A DNA stretch of 36,863 bases, from NCBI GenBank assembly GCA_934512105.1, contig CAKSWQ010000021.1, positions 1 to 36,863 on the forward strand. Direction: 5' to 3'. The position numbers were made by a program, and so were the translations under genes. This stretch comes from an uncultured Faecalibacterium sp. (GTDB taxonomy: Bacteria > Bacillota > Clostridia > Oscillospirales > Ruminococcaceae). Within the stretch, counting starts at the first letter, position 1. Each line of letters opens with the position of its first letter. A model generated the notes under the pieces. The model was given only the letters and a program-made list of their open reading frames with translations, was not told where the DNA came from and made no database searches. Shown piece by piece: positions 29,719-36,863 of this stretch.

Positions 29719-29746
29719 ATTATACACTTTATCTTCGTAAAGTCAA
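29719..29746 (-). promoter_or_regulatory. promoter of the Trp T-box leader
   Basis: Minus strand TTGACT (29746-29741), a 16-bp spacer and TATAAT (29724-29719). Confidence 0.83.
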
Positions 29747-29785
29747 GAGGGAATTTAAAATTTTTATTTTTCGGCCCGGTCAAAG

Positions 29786-32188
29786 TCATTCTTCTGCCGG
29801 GGTGCCGGTGCTGCGGCGCTTGCGGCGCACAAAGTAGGCAACGTACACCACCCACACCGGAATGGCCACGGCGGTCACTACCCGGCTGGCAGAAAGCCCG
29901 GCGGCCTGATACACAAAGTCGATGCTGTTTGTGCCCGCCGGGCAGAGCACCGCCATCAGTCCCTCGTCCACCCGCAGGATGTCGGTCTTTTCGCCGTTGA
30001 CGTAGGCGGTAAAGCCGTCATCGTAGGGCACGGAGAAAAAGACGAGGTTCGCCTTATCCAGCGTGATCTCGGCATGGAAGCCCGCATTGTTCATCTGGAA
30101 CACCGAGCAGCTGTGGGCGCGGCGGTCGGCGCAGTCCTGCGTGTAGCTGTCGTAGTGCAGGTCATTTAGCATGTCCTCCGAAAGCTCGGTCAGGTAGGAA
30201 CTGTATTTTTCTACGTCCTCGTCCTCCAGCACCAGCGCGCGCATCAGCAGGTTGGAGCGCAGGGTCTTGATCGAAGTCTCGTAGGTGGCTTCGGTCACAT
30301 AGTAGTCGTAGGTAAAGCCCATGGGCACATAGTTATCGTTGCGGTACAGCGCGTAGCCGTCCACATCGCCCAGATAGGTCCAGCCCTCGTCTGCCTCGTC
30401 CTCAAAGCTTTCGCGCTTTTCCGGGGTGGTGATGAGGTACTCCACGCTCAAAAGACCGCGCAAAGCGTAGTTTGTGATCTCCGGCTCACTGCGCACGTCC
30501 CGCTTGCCCCCCAGCCCCGGGTAGAAGCTGAGGATGCTGGGCGCCGCCGTGCTGCCGAAGTATTGCAGGCAGCTCTTATCCAGCCACATCCCGATGTTGT
30601 CATGGATCTTGTAGGTGTCGATCCGGTAGTCGCCCTCCGGCAGGTCGTCTTTCAGCAGCAGGGCGTTGGTGTCCTGCTCCACAAGGTCGCTGTCGGTGTG
30701 CCACTGGCCAAACTTGCCAATGCCGATGTGTACCATGCTGAACACGCAGGCAAACACCAGCACCGCCGCCGTCATGCGCTGCACAAAATGGCTGTCCTGC
30801 CGCCATTTGCCGCAAAGGTAGCGGTACAGCATAAGCCCCAGCAGACCGAAGCCCAGCACGGCAAAGAACTGTCCCGGGTTTTTCAGCACGCCGAAGGACC
30901 ATGTTTCGGTGGTATCGTCCCGCACCGGCACCACGGCAAAGACCAGCGTAGCCAGCATGATCCAGCTGATGCCCCGGGCGGGTGCGTCCAGATCGATCTC
31001 CGGGTCCTCCAGCGCGTTCACGGTCATGGCGGCAAGGATGAGGGTGGGCATATAGTACCAGCGGGCGTAGTAGCTGGAATTGAGCGCATAGAAGGCGCTG
31101 TTCAGCACCGGCACCAGTGCGCACACGGCGCATACCGCCACGATACGTTTTTTGCTGTCGGCTTTCCGGCTGCGCCAGTAGGCCATGGCACCGGCCAGAC
31201 TGCACAGCGGCAGATAGGCGGTCATGCTCGTCCACTTGATGACGCCCTCCGACCAGACCGAGGTAAGATAAGGGGAGTCCGGCGGCAGGATCCAGCTGAG
31301 CAGGATAGCCAGATACTGCTGCACCTTGGCGTAGGTCAGAAAACCCCAGCCGGAGGAAAGATCGATGGTGCGCGGGTTCTGCAACAAACTGAGCACCGCC
31401 GGGAACAGCAGCAGGCAGCCCATGGCAACGCCCAGCACGCTCTCCCACAACAGATGGCAGAACTTGCGCCCGGTCAGCCGAAAGTCCCGCGCCGAGAGCT
31501 TGCACACAAAGTAGATGCACAGGAAAATGACCTGTCCCACAAAGAAGAAGTAGTTATTGAGCAGGTTCACCGCCACCCAGAAGGCGAACAGGCCGTGGCG
31601 ATTTTCATAAACAGCCTCGTCCAGCGCCCAGAGCAGGTAGGGAAACAGCGCCACCACGTCCACAAAGTGGTTGAAGAACACGTTGTACACCGCAAAACCG
31701 GAAAGCGCGTACAGGCAGGCGCCCAGCACCGCGTAGTTCTCGTTTTTAACGTAGCGGCGCAGGTACAGGTATGCACCGCCGCCCGCCACGCCGAATTTGA
31801 GCACCAGCAGCGGCACCATCATATAGGGCAGCCAGCTCTGCGGCAGCAGCACCGACAGCCAGAAAAACGGCGAGCCGTACAGGTAGAAGGAGTAGGCGTT
31901 CATCACCCCGCTGCCAAGGTCGGTCGCCCACGAAAAGGTATTGTGCGGCGCACCGGCAAAGGCGCTGTCCGGGTAGCCCGCGCCCTTGACGAAGCCGTTC
32001 ATATACCGGTAAAAGCTGATCTGCTGGCTGTTGAAATCGCCGGCATAGTGGAAAAAGCCGCCGTCAAGGATATAGAAGGGCAGAAAGAATACCGCCGCCG
32101 TCAGGGCGCACAGTCCCACCGTCTGCCAGAATTTTTTATGATTCTGCTCCCTTGGTGTGAGCAGCCGTGGTTTTATAAACTTTTCCAT
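29786..32188 (-). CDS. YfhO-family polytopic membrane protein
   Basis: An 800-residue integral membrane protein of the bacterial YfhO family. ATG 32188 follows AGAGGAA. About 12-14 membrane helices are visible, first FWQTVGLCALTAAVFFLPFY and last VVTAVAIPVWVVYVAYFV, followed by a basic tail (RRKRRS). YAGDFNSQQISFYRYM in the first extracytoplasmic loop is typical of this GT-C-like family. A large soluble domain lies between the last two membrane regions (residues ~490-770). In Bacillus and Listeria, YfhO acts in glycosylation of lipoteichoic acid or other cell-surface polymers. The gene is monocistronic, and its 5' end faces the divergent nucleotidase gene. The exact glycosyl donor is unknown. 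Confidence 0.92.
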   Translation of the reverse strand: MEKFIKPRLLTPREQNHKKFWQTVGLCALTAAVFFLPFYILDGGFFHYAGDFNSQQISFYRYMNGFVKGAGYPDSAFAGAPHNTFSWATDLGSGVMNAYSFYLYGSPFFWLSVLLPQSWLPYMMVPLLVLKFGVAGGGAYLYLRRYVKNENYAVLGACLYALSGFAVYNVFFNHFVDVVALFPYLLWALDEAVYENRHGLFAFWVAVNLLNNYFFFVGQVIFLCIYFVCKLSARDFRLTGRKFCHLLWESVLGVAMGCLLLFPAVLSLLQNPRTIDLSSGWGFLTYAKVQQYLAILLSWILPPDSPYLTSVWSEGVIKWTSMTAYLPLCSLAGAMAYWRSRKADSKKRIVAVCAVCALVPVLNSAFYALNSSYYARWYYMPTLILAAMTVNALEDPEIDLDAPARGISWIMLATLVFAVVPVRDDTTETWSFGVLKNPGQFFAVLGFGLLGLMLYRYLCGKWRQDSHFVQRMTAAVLVFACVFSMVHIGIGKFGQWHTDSDLVEQDTNALLLKDDLPEGDYRIDTYKIHDNIGMWLDKSCLQYFGSTAAPSILSFYPGLGGKRDVRSEPEITNYALRGLLSVEYLITTPEKRESFEDEADEGWTYLGDVDGYALYRNDNYVPMGFTYDYYVTEATYETSIKTLRSNLLMRALVLEDEDVEKYSSYLTELSEDMLNDLHYDSYTQDCADRRAHSCSVFQMNNAGFHAEITLDKANLVFFSVPYDDGFTAYVNGEKTDILRVDEGLMAVLCPAGTNSIDFVYQAAGLSASRVVTAVAIPVWVVYVAYFVRRKRRSTGTPAEE

Positions 32189-32278
32189 AGCGTTCCTCTT
32201 TCTCCGCGCACCGGCGCGGAAGTGGATTTGATGTCACCTTGTAGTATTGTAACACGGCAGCGTGCAAGAAAAAAGGGC

Positions 32279-32307
32279 TTGACAACCGCACGCGGGGCGG
32301 GTATGGT
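32279..32307 (+). promoter_or_regulatory. promoter of the YfbR-like gene
   Basis: TTGACA (32279-32284), a 17-bp spacer and TATGGT (32302-32307), 22 bp before the ATG. Confidence 0.75.
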
Positions 32308-32329
32308 GAAGAAAAGGAGGCGTTTTGCC

Positions 32330-32917
32330 ATGCTGTATCCCTTCAGCGCCTTGCTGGCGCGCATGAAGTACATTACCCGGTGGAGCCTGATGCACTCCAC
32401 CCGGGCGGAATCCCTCAGCGAGCACACCTGCGACACCGCGCTGCTGGCGCACCTGCTGTGTCTCATCGCCAAGCACTACACCGGCACGCCCTGCCGCCCC
32501 GAGGCGGTGGCGGTGGCGGCGCTGTACCACGACGCCCCGGAGATCATCACCGGGGATATGCCCACGCCGGTCAAGTACCACTCTCCGGCGCTGCGGGACG
32601 CCTACAAGGCGCTGGAGACCGAGAGTGTGCGCTCTATGGCGGCTCTGCTGCCCGCAGAACTGGCCGCAGAGCTGACCCCCTGCATGGACGGCAGCGCCCT
32701 GACGGCTGAGGAGCACCGGCTGCTCAAAGCCGCCGACCGGCTGAGCGCGCTCATCAAATGCACCGAGGAGCAGCGCAGCGGCAACCACGAATTTGACGCC
32801 GCGCTCACGCAGCAGCGCGCCGCGCTGCAAGCCATGCACTGCCCGGAGGCCGACTGGTTTCTGGCGCACTGCCTGCCCTGCTACACTCAGAATCTGGATG
32901 AGCTGACGAAGCTGTAA
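32330..32917 (+). CDS. HD-domain 5'-deoxynucleotidase, YfbR-like
   Basis: A 195-residue HD-superfamily phosphohydrolase. ATG 32330 has AAAAGGAGG 9 nt upstream. The open frame extends far upstream only as antisense to the YfhO gene. The family start is clear (LARMKYITRWSLMHSTRAES), with SEHTCDTALLAHLL giving the first metal His, ALYHDAPEIITGDMPTPVKY giving the HD pair and downstream TGDMPTP typical of YfbR, and a later Asp in KAADRLSALIKC. YfbR removes phosphate from deoxynucleoside 5'-monophosphates. It is cytoplasmic and probably monocistronic. A role in nucleotide balance agrees with a nearby dCMP deaminase only loosely, 14 kb away. Confidence 0.92.
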   Translation: MLYPFSALLARMKYITRWSLMHSTRAESLSEHTCDTALLAHLLCLIAKHYTGTPCRPEAVAVAALYHDAPEIITGDMPTPVKYHSPALRDAYKALETESVRSMAALLPAELAAELTPCMDGSALTAEEHRLLKAADRLSALIKCTEEQRSGNHEFDAALTQQRAALQAMHCPEADWFLAHCLPCYTQNLDELTKL

Positions 32918-32956
32918 AGCTTTGACTGAGAGGGCGCACGCCGTTATAGTCAAGCT

Positions 32957-33088
32957 AACCCCTTCAGGCGCTACGCGCCAGCTCCCCCAAGGGGGCGCCT
33001 TCGTGCTATGCCGGAAACTTTCCCGCCACCGCTGAAAGCCGTCCCCTTGGGGAAGGTGGCATCGCCGCAGGCGATGACGGAAGGGGTA
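32957..33088 (+). repeat. dispersed palindromic repeat, copy R1
   Basis: About 132 bp beginning AACCCCTTC and ending GACGGAAGGGGT, so its ends are inverted. Internal arms CAGCTCCCCCAAGGGG and CCCCTTGGGGAAGGTGGC can fold into a long hairpin. Copy R2 at 34381-34524 is in the same orientation and shares long blocks such as AAAGCCGTCCCCTTGGGG. No coding frame. It is MITE-like in form; no transposase is near. Confidence 0.75.
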
Positions 33089-33098
33089 TTTCTCCCCG

Positions 33099-33139
33099 TG
33101 AAAATACAATGCCGGACAGCCCACAGGCTGCCCGGCATT
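33099..33139 (-). terminator. terminator of the dus gene
   Basis: AATGCCGGACAGCC/GGCTGCCCGGCATT (33109-33139, one wobble pair, loop CACA), read leftward into GTATTTTC, 18 nt after the stop codon. Confidence 0.75.
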
Positions 33140-33157
33140 GCTCTGCTTCGGTTTAAA

Positions 33158-34177
33158 TTACGGGAACGGTACTTCCCGCACATCGTCGGGGTCCAGCCCG
33201 GCCTTGCGCTGCTCTTCAAACACGGCGGCGATCAACTCGTCCAAGTCCTCCAAGTGGGTCAGGGTGCAGCAGCAGCGGCGCAGGGCGGCAGCGCCCTTCA
33301 GCCCCTTCATGTAGTGCATGGTCTGGGCGCGCGCCTGCGGCATGGCCACAAACTCGCCCTTCTGCTCCACCATCTCCTCCACCTGACGGCGCAGCGCGTT
33401 CATCCGCGCTTGCAGGTTCGGCTCCTTGGGGGCGGGTAGACCCTCCAGCGCGGCGTTCACCCGTTCAAACAGCCATGGGTCGCCCAGTGCGCCCCGGGCG
33501 ATCATCACGCCGTCGCAGTGCGTCTCGCGCACCATGCGCAGCGCGTCCTCGGCGCAGTGGATATCGCCGTTGCCCAGCACCGGCACTTTTACCGCGTCCT
33601 TTACCCGGGCGATGATCTCCGGGTCGATGCCCGGGGTGTACATCTGCTCCCGGGTGCGGGCGTGCACCGCCACCAGCGCCGCGCCCGCCTGCTCGCAGGC
33701 TTTGGCGCATTCCACGGCGGTGATGTGGTCGGCGTCCCAGCCCTTGCGCATTTTTACAGTGACCGGGCGCTTGGTGTGCGCCACCACCTGCTCCACGATG
33801 CGCCCGCAGCGGTCGGGGTCCAGCATCAGCTTGCTGCCCGCCCCGCCGGAAACGATCTTGGGGGCAGGGCAGCCCATGTTGATGTCCACAAAGTCAAATG
33901 CGTACTGCTCGATGGCGGCGGTGGCCTCGCCCATGATCTCCGGCACCTCGCCGAAGATCTGCACCCCGTAGGGTGCGCCGTTGGGCTCTGCCTTCAGCAG
34001 GCTGACGGTCTTATGGTCGCCGTACACCAGCGCCCGGCTGGACACCATCTCGCTGACGGTAAAGCCCGCGCCGTGCTGTGCCATCAGGCGGCGGCAGGGG
34101 GCATCCGTAAAGCCTGCCATAGGGCCGAACACCGCCCGGTGGGGCAGGGTGATATTGCCGATCTTCAAAGGTTCCAT
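33158..34177 (-). CDS. dusB: tRNA-dihydrouridine synthase (DusB-like)
   Basis: A 339-residue FMN enzyme that reduces uridine to dihydrouridine in tRNA D-loops. ATG 34177 follows AAGGAGA. The TIM barrel has the N-terminal APMAGFTDAPCR block (here FGPMAGFTDAP), VQIFG, DINMGCPAPKIV with the catalytic Cys, SKLMLDP, VTVKMRKGWD, HARTREQMY, VLGNGDI and MIARGALGDPWLF for FMN phosphate binding, then the helical C-terminal tRNA-binding domain. Length is normal. It stands alone between two copies of a dispersed repeat. The DusB subclass is the usual Firmicute form; the symbol is by similarity. Confidence 0.95.
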   Translation of the reverse strand: MEPLKIGNITLPHRAVFGPMAGFTDAPCRRLMAQHGAGFTVSEMVSSRALVYGDHKTVSLLKAEPNGAPYGVQIFGEVPEIMGEATAAIEQYAFDFVDINMGCPAPKIVSGGAGSKLMLDPDRCGRIVEQVVAHTKRPVTVKMRKGWDADHITAVECAKACEQAGAALVAVHARTREQMYTPGIDPEIIARVKDAVKVPVLGNGDIHCAEDALRMVRETHCDGVMIARGALGDPWLFERVNAALEGLPAPKEPNLQARMNALRRQVEEMVEQKGEFVAMPQARAQTMHYMKGLKGAAALRRCCCTLTHLEDLDELIAAVFEEQRKAGLDPDDVREVPFP

Positions 34178-34269
34178 GGGTTCTCCTTGTATCTGTTTTG
34201 GGGTAGACGATTTATAATGGCCTCCGCTTGCGCTCTGGCCATATTCAGCGGAATGATTATTTATAATTC

Positions 34270-34303
34270 GCGTTTGTCGCGCTCTGCGGAGCGCTCCAAA
34301 CGC
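34270..34303 (+). repeat. 34-nt dispersed hairpin repeat, copy H2
   Basis: GCGTTTG-TC-GCGCTC-TGCG, then GAGCGC-TC-CAAACGC. It has the same fold and flanks (ATTCG before, CATT after) as H1 at 15174-15207 in opposite orientation. The two pairs that differ are both compensated. It lies 93 nt upstream of the dus start, with no gene of its own. Confidence 0.75.
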
Positions 34304-34380
34304 ATTTTCACGGGAGGGGTCGTAAAGGAAAACGGCATCTGCCGCGCCGCTTTCTGCGAAAGCGCGGCGCTGTGGGAAAG

Positions 34381-34524
34381 TACCCCCTCAGTCTGCTCAC
34401 TACGTTCGCAGCCAGCTCCCCCAAGGGGACGCCTTTTGGCTATATCGGAAAGTTTGCCACCACCGCGAAAGCCGTCCCCTTGGGGAAGGTGGCTTGACGC
34501 GAAGCGGCAAGACGGAAGGGGTTG
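34381..34524 (+). repeat. dispersed palindromic repeat, copy R2
   Basis: About 144 bp from TACCCCCTCAG to GACGGAAGGGGTTG, homologous to R1. It has the same central arms (CAGCTCCCCCAAGGGGAC and GTCCCCTTGGGGAAGGTGGC) and the same spacer sequence CGGAAAG..TT. The remaining gap 34178-34593 also holds H2, an ATGGCC/GGCCAT hairpin near 34217-34240 and a GCGCCGCTTTC/GAAAGCGCGGC hairpin near 34350-34375. Confidence 0.75.
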
Positions 34525-34542
34525 TTTCCATCAGTACACCGT

Positions 34543-34581
34543 AAAAAGGGGCTGTTGCGCCAAATGCTGTGCAACAGCCCC
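34543..34581 (-). terminator. terminator of argS
   Basis: GGGGCTGTTGC/GCAACAGCCCC (34548-34558 with 34571-34581), followed on the minus strand by TTTTT. Confidence 0.9.
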
Positions 34582-34593
34582 TGTGGTTTTATG

Positions 34594-36417
34594 TTACATC
34601 TTCTCGGGCACGTTGATCTTGAACATGGTGAGCACGTTGAAGATGGCGTTCTTCACGCCGATGCACAGAGCCAGACGTGCCTGCTGCACGGCGGGGTCTG
34701 CGCCCTGAATGCGGCAGTTGCCGTAGAAGCGGTGGAAGGCGCTGGCCAGATCAATGACAAAGCGGTTGATGCGGCTGGGGTCGTACTTTTCCGCAGCCAT
34801 CACGATCTCCTGCGGGAAGGCGGCCAGCATACGGATCAGATCCATCTCAGAGGGCTCGGTGAGCAGGGTAGCGTCGATGTTCTCCGCACCGGCAAACTGC
34901 ACGCCCTCGCTCTCCATCTTCTTCAGGATGGAGCAGATGCGGGCATGGGCGTACTGCACATAGTACACCGGGTTATCATTGTCGGTCTTGACTGCCTGAT
35001 CCAAGTCAAAGTCGATGCCGCTGCCAGCGTCGTGCATATTGAACAGGAAGCGTGCGCTGTCAATGGGCACCTCTTCCAGCAGGTCGGTCAGGGTGATGGC
35101 ATTGCCGGTGCGCTTGGACATACGGACAGGCTGACCGTCCCGCATCAGGTTGACCATCTGCATCAGCACAACGTCCAGATCCTCGCCGTTCAGGCCGATG
35201 GCATCCATCGCGCCCTTCATGCGGGCCACATGGCCGTGGTGGTCTGCGCCCCACACATCGATGGCCTTGGCAAAGCCGCGGGTGGCCAGCTTGTTATAGT
35301 GGTAGGCGATATCGGCGGCAAAGTAGGTGGGGATGCCGTTGGCGCGTACCAGCACCTCGTCCTTGGCCTCCTCCTCGGTGCCGTCCTCGGTCTTTTTCTT
35401 GTTCACGGTGCCGTACTTGGCAGCGTACTGAGCGCTGCGGTACATGATGGCGCCGTCCTCGGCCTTGTAGCAGGCACCCAGCTCCAACAGTTTGTCCACC
35501 ACAGCCAGAACTGCGCCGGACTCGTGCAGGGTGCTCTCGTGGAACCAGACATCGTAGTCGATGCGGTACTTGCCGAGGTCGCGCTTCAGCGCGGCGATGT
35601 TCTTGGGCAGGGCGTAGGCCACCAGTGCGTCCTTGAGGGAGGCAAAGGCACTGCTGTCGTAGGCGCTGACATTTTCCCGCAGGGGTATCATGATACAGGG
35701 CTCAACGTATTTATCGCCATTAATTTCGGCAAATTCTTTGGCCAGCACTTTGATGTCGCCACCCTGATAGCACTCGGCAGGCAGTGGGAAAGTTTTCTCG
35801 CCGCAGAACTGCTGCAAGTAGCGCACCGCCAGACTTTTGCCGAACTTCTGGATCTGGTTACCGGCATCGTTGATATAGAACTCGCGGGTCACATCGTAGC
35901 CGGACCAGTCCAGCACAGCGGCCAGACAGTCGCCCAGTGCGCCGCCGCGGGCGTTACCCATGTGCATGGGGCCGGTGGGGTTGGCAGAAACGAACTCCAC
36001 ATTGTACTTTGCGCCCTTACCGTGGTCGGTGCGGCCGTATTCCTTGTTGGCGCAGGCACCCAGCACCACGCCTGCCCAGAAGCTCTGGGAAAGGAACAGG
36101 TTGATGAAGCCGGGACCGGCCACCTCCACCTTGGAGAACACGCTGTCCTCAATAGAGGGCAGATGTGCCAGCAGGGCATCTGCGATCATCTTGGGTGCCT
36201 TGCGCCAGGTGCGTGCACCGGCCATGGCGAGATTGGAGGCAATATCGCCGTTCTTCACGTCGGCGGGGATCTCCACGATAAAGGCGGGCAGCTCTGCCTC
36301 GGGCAGGGTGCCGTCTGCCATAGCAGCCTTGGCGGCTGCGGTCAGCAGAGCGCGTGCCTCGTCCAGCGCAGCCTGCCGGGGGTTGTAGTTCTGGTAGGTC
36401 TTTTCAAAATCAGTCAT
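34594..36417 (-). CDS. argS: arginyl-tRNA synthetase
   Basis: A 607-residue class I aminoacyl-tRNA synthetase that charges tRNA-Arg. ATG 36417 has AAAGGA about 10 nt upstream. The N-terminal Add-1 domain has VEIPADVKNGDIASNLAMAGA. The HIGH-like signature is ANPTGPMHMGNARGGALGD. WGADHHGHVARM and the KMSKS-like RMSKRTGNAITL follow. The C-terminal DALR anticodon-binding domain is DPSRINRFVIDLASAFHRFY. Full length. It lies 35 nt downstream of the DUF1934 gene, the same order as ywiB-argS in Bacillus, so the two probably form an operon. Confidence 0.97.
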   Translation of the reverse strand: MTDFEKTYQNYNPRQAALDEARALLTAAAKAAMADGTLPEAELPAFIVEIPADVKNGDIASNLAMAGARTWRKAPKMIADALLAHLPSIEDSVFSKVEVAGPGFINLFLSQSFWAGVVLGACANKEYGRTDHGKGAKYNVEFVSANPTGPMHMGNARGGALGDCLAAVLDWSGYDVTREFYINDAGNQIQKFGKSLAVRYLQQFCGEKTFPLPAECYQGGDIKVLAKEFAEINGDKYVEPCIMIPLRENVSAYDSSAFASLKDALVAYALPKNIAALKRDLGKYRIDYDVWFHESTLHESGAVLAVVDKLLELGACYKAEDGAIMYRSAQYAAKYGTVNKKKTEDGTEEEAKDEVLVRANGIPTYFAADIAYHYNKLATRGFAKAIDVWGADHHGHVARMKGAMDAIGLNGEDLDVVLMQMVNLMRDGQPVRMSKRTGNAITLTDLLEEVPIDSARFLFNMHDAGSGIDFDLDQAVKTDNDNPVYYVQYAHARICSILKKMESEGVQFAGAENIDATLLTEPSEMDLIRMLAAFPQEIVMAAEKYDPSRINRFVIDLASAFHRFYGNCRIQGADPAVQQARLALCIGVKNAIFNVLTMFKINVPEKM

Positions 36418-36452
36418 GGGTCGGATTCCTTTCACAGTTTCAGGGAACTTTG

Positions 36453-36863
36453 TCAATTCACATGGGTCACGGTAACTTCCAGACGGTTGCGGCTCACCAG
36501 CTCGGCGCTGTCAGCATCCAGCAGGTAGGCAAACCGGGCGGTGCCGCCCTTTTCGGTCAGCTGGCAGTCGATCTCGTCTGCGGTCACGCCCAAGGTCATG
36601 GAGCCGAAGCCCGTCTCGTAGTGGCACAGGTTGCGGCGGCCTTTTTCGATCAGCAGCTGGGTGCCCGCCCCGCCGCCCTTGCCGAACCGCAGCATGGCCA
36701 CCCGGCTGCCGTCTACGGCGATCTTCAGGGTGGTGGTGCAGCCCTCGTAGCCGGTGGTCTCAGTCTCACGGTAGGTCACATAGTAACTGCCGCCCTTCAG
36801 CACAAAACTGCCCCGGGTCATCAGCTCCACAAATTCTTCTTTTTCTTCCTCCGCAGCCGGTTC
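36453..36863 (-). CDS. DUF1934 (YwiB-like) beta-barrel protein, 5' end outside window
   Basis: The frame is open to the window edge (137 codons including stop), so the start lies beyond 36863. The visible part begins in an acidic stretch (EPAAEEEKEEFVEL), followed by GGSYYVTYRETETTGYEGCT, LRFGKGGGAGTQLLIEKGRR, CHYETGFGSMTLGVTA and a final RNRLEVTVTHV strand. This is the pattern of the calycin-like DUF1934 family. Function is unknown. Its place directly upstream of argS matches Bacillus synteny and supports the assignment. Confidence 0.88.
   Translation of the reverse strand, partial: EPAAEEEKEEFVELMTRGSFVLKGGSYYVTYRETETTGYEGCTTTLKIAVDGSRVAMLRFGKGGGAGTQLLIEKGRRNLCHYETGFGSMTLGVTADEIDCQLTEKGGTARFAYLLDADSAELVSRNRLEVTVTHVN

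Noticed and set aside
30563..32329. Long upstream in-frame extension of the YfbR-like gene
   Set aside because: The extension is antisense to YfhO, whereas a promoter, a strong RBS and the family N-terminus all mark ATG 32330.
34522..36528. 668-codon plus-strand frame across argS
   Set aside because: Antisense shadow of a clear arginyl-tRNA synthetase gene; no RBS, no family features.

Overview
The window looks like a chromosomal segment of a moderately GC-rich anaerobic Firmicute of the Ruminococcaceae (Oscillospiraceae) type. Faecalibacterium is my best guess. The support is T-box leaders, a BioY-only biotin uptake gene, Tat-style lipoprotein substrate-binding proteins, gut-type glycoside hydrolases and ywiB-argS synteny. 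The genus is an inference; no marker in the window proves it.

Layout. 1-6.4 kb (+): the end of a GH42 beta-galactosidase, a LacI-type repressor and a three-gene carbohydrate ABC importer, resembling the Bacillus ganSPQ-ganA arrangement. Two near-identical 20-bp palindromes sit just downstream of the repressor and importer promoters and are probably the repressor's operators. 6.5-6.7 kb: initiator tRNA-fMet. 6.8-13.1 kb: a GH2 glycosidase, an AraC regulator and a GPH sugar:cation symporter (all -), divergent from an SDR oxidoreductase (+). A shared upstream motif suggests one AraC regulon for glucuronide or galactoside use. 13.2-14.9 kb (-): an ECF sigma factor with an overlapping DUF4349 membrane protein. 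15.2-19.2 kb: an unknown gene, bioY, argF with an ARG box, a dCMP deaminase, and three copies of an unannotated convergent toxin/antitoxin-RNA locus. 19.4-21.5 kb: a divergent EF-G-like GTPase. 21.7-25.2 kb: asparagine synthetase behind an Asn-type T-box, a Fur-family regulator and a GntR/FCD regulator. 25.3-25.5 kb: a miniature IS200/IS605-like element. 25.5-29.7 kb (-): a COG2984/COG4120-type ABC importer with a HAD phosphatase, behind a T-box whose specifier reads UGG (Trp). 29.8-36.9 kb: a YfhO-type membrane protein, a YfbR-like HD nucleotidase, tRNA-dihydrouridine synthase, argS and ywiB, with dispersed repeats between them.

The most interesting content is the trio of small loci at about 15.82-16.01, 17.84-18.27 and 18.81-19.19 kb. 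Loci B and C each have a strong promoter driving a ~95-100 nt RNA, convergent with a weaker TTGCAA promoter driving an mRNA for a 33- or 44-residue membrane peptide. The peptide's stop codon lies in a bidirectional terminator shared with the small RNA. This is the architecture of Fst/par-type type I toxin-antitoxin systems. The toxin mRNA and its partner RNA also begin with homologous same-sense leaders that are matched within each locus. Locus A keeps the RNA gene with consensus promoter but has lost its toxin. A separate 34-nt hairpin repeat shows two compensatory base-pair changes between copies.
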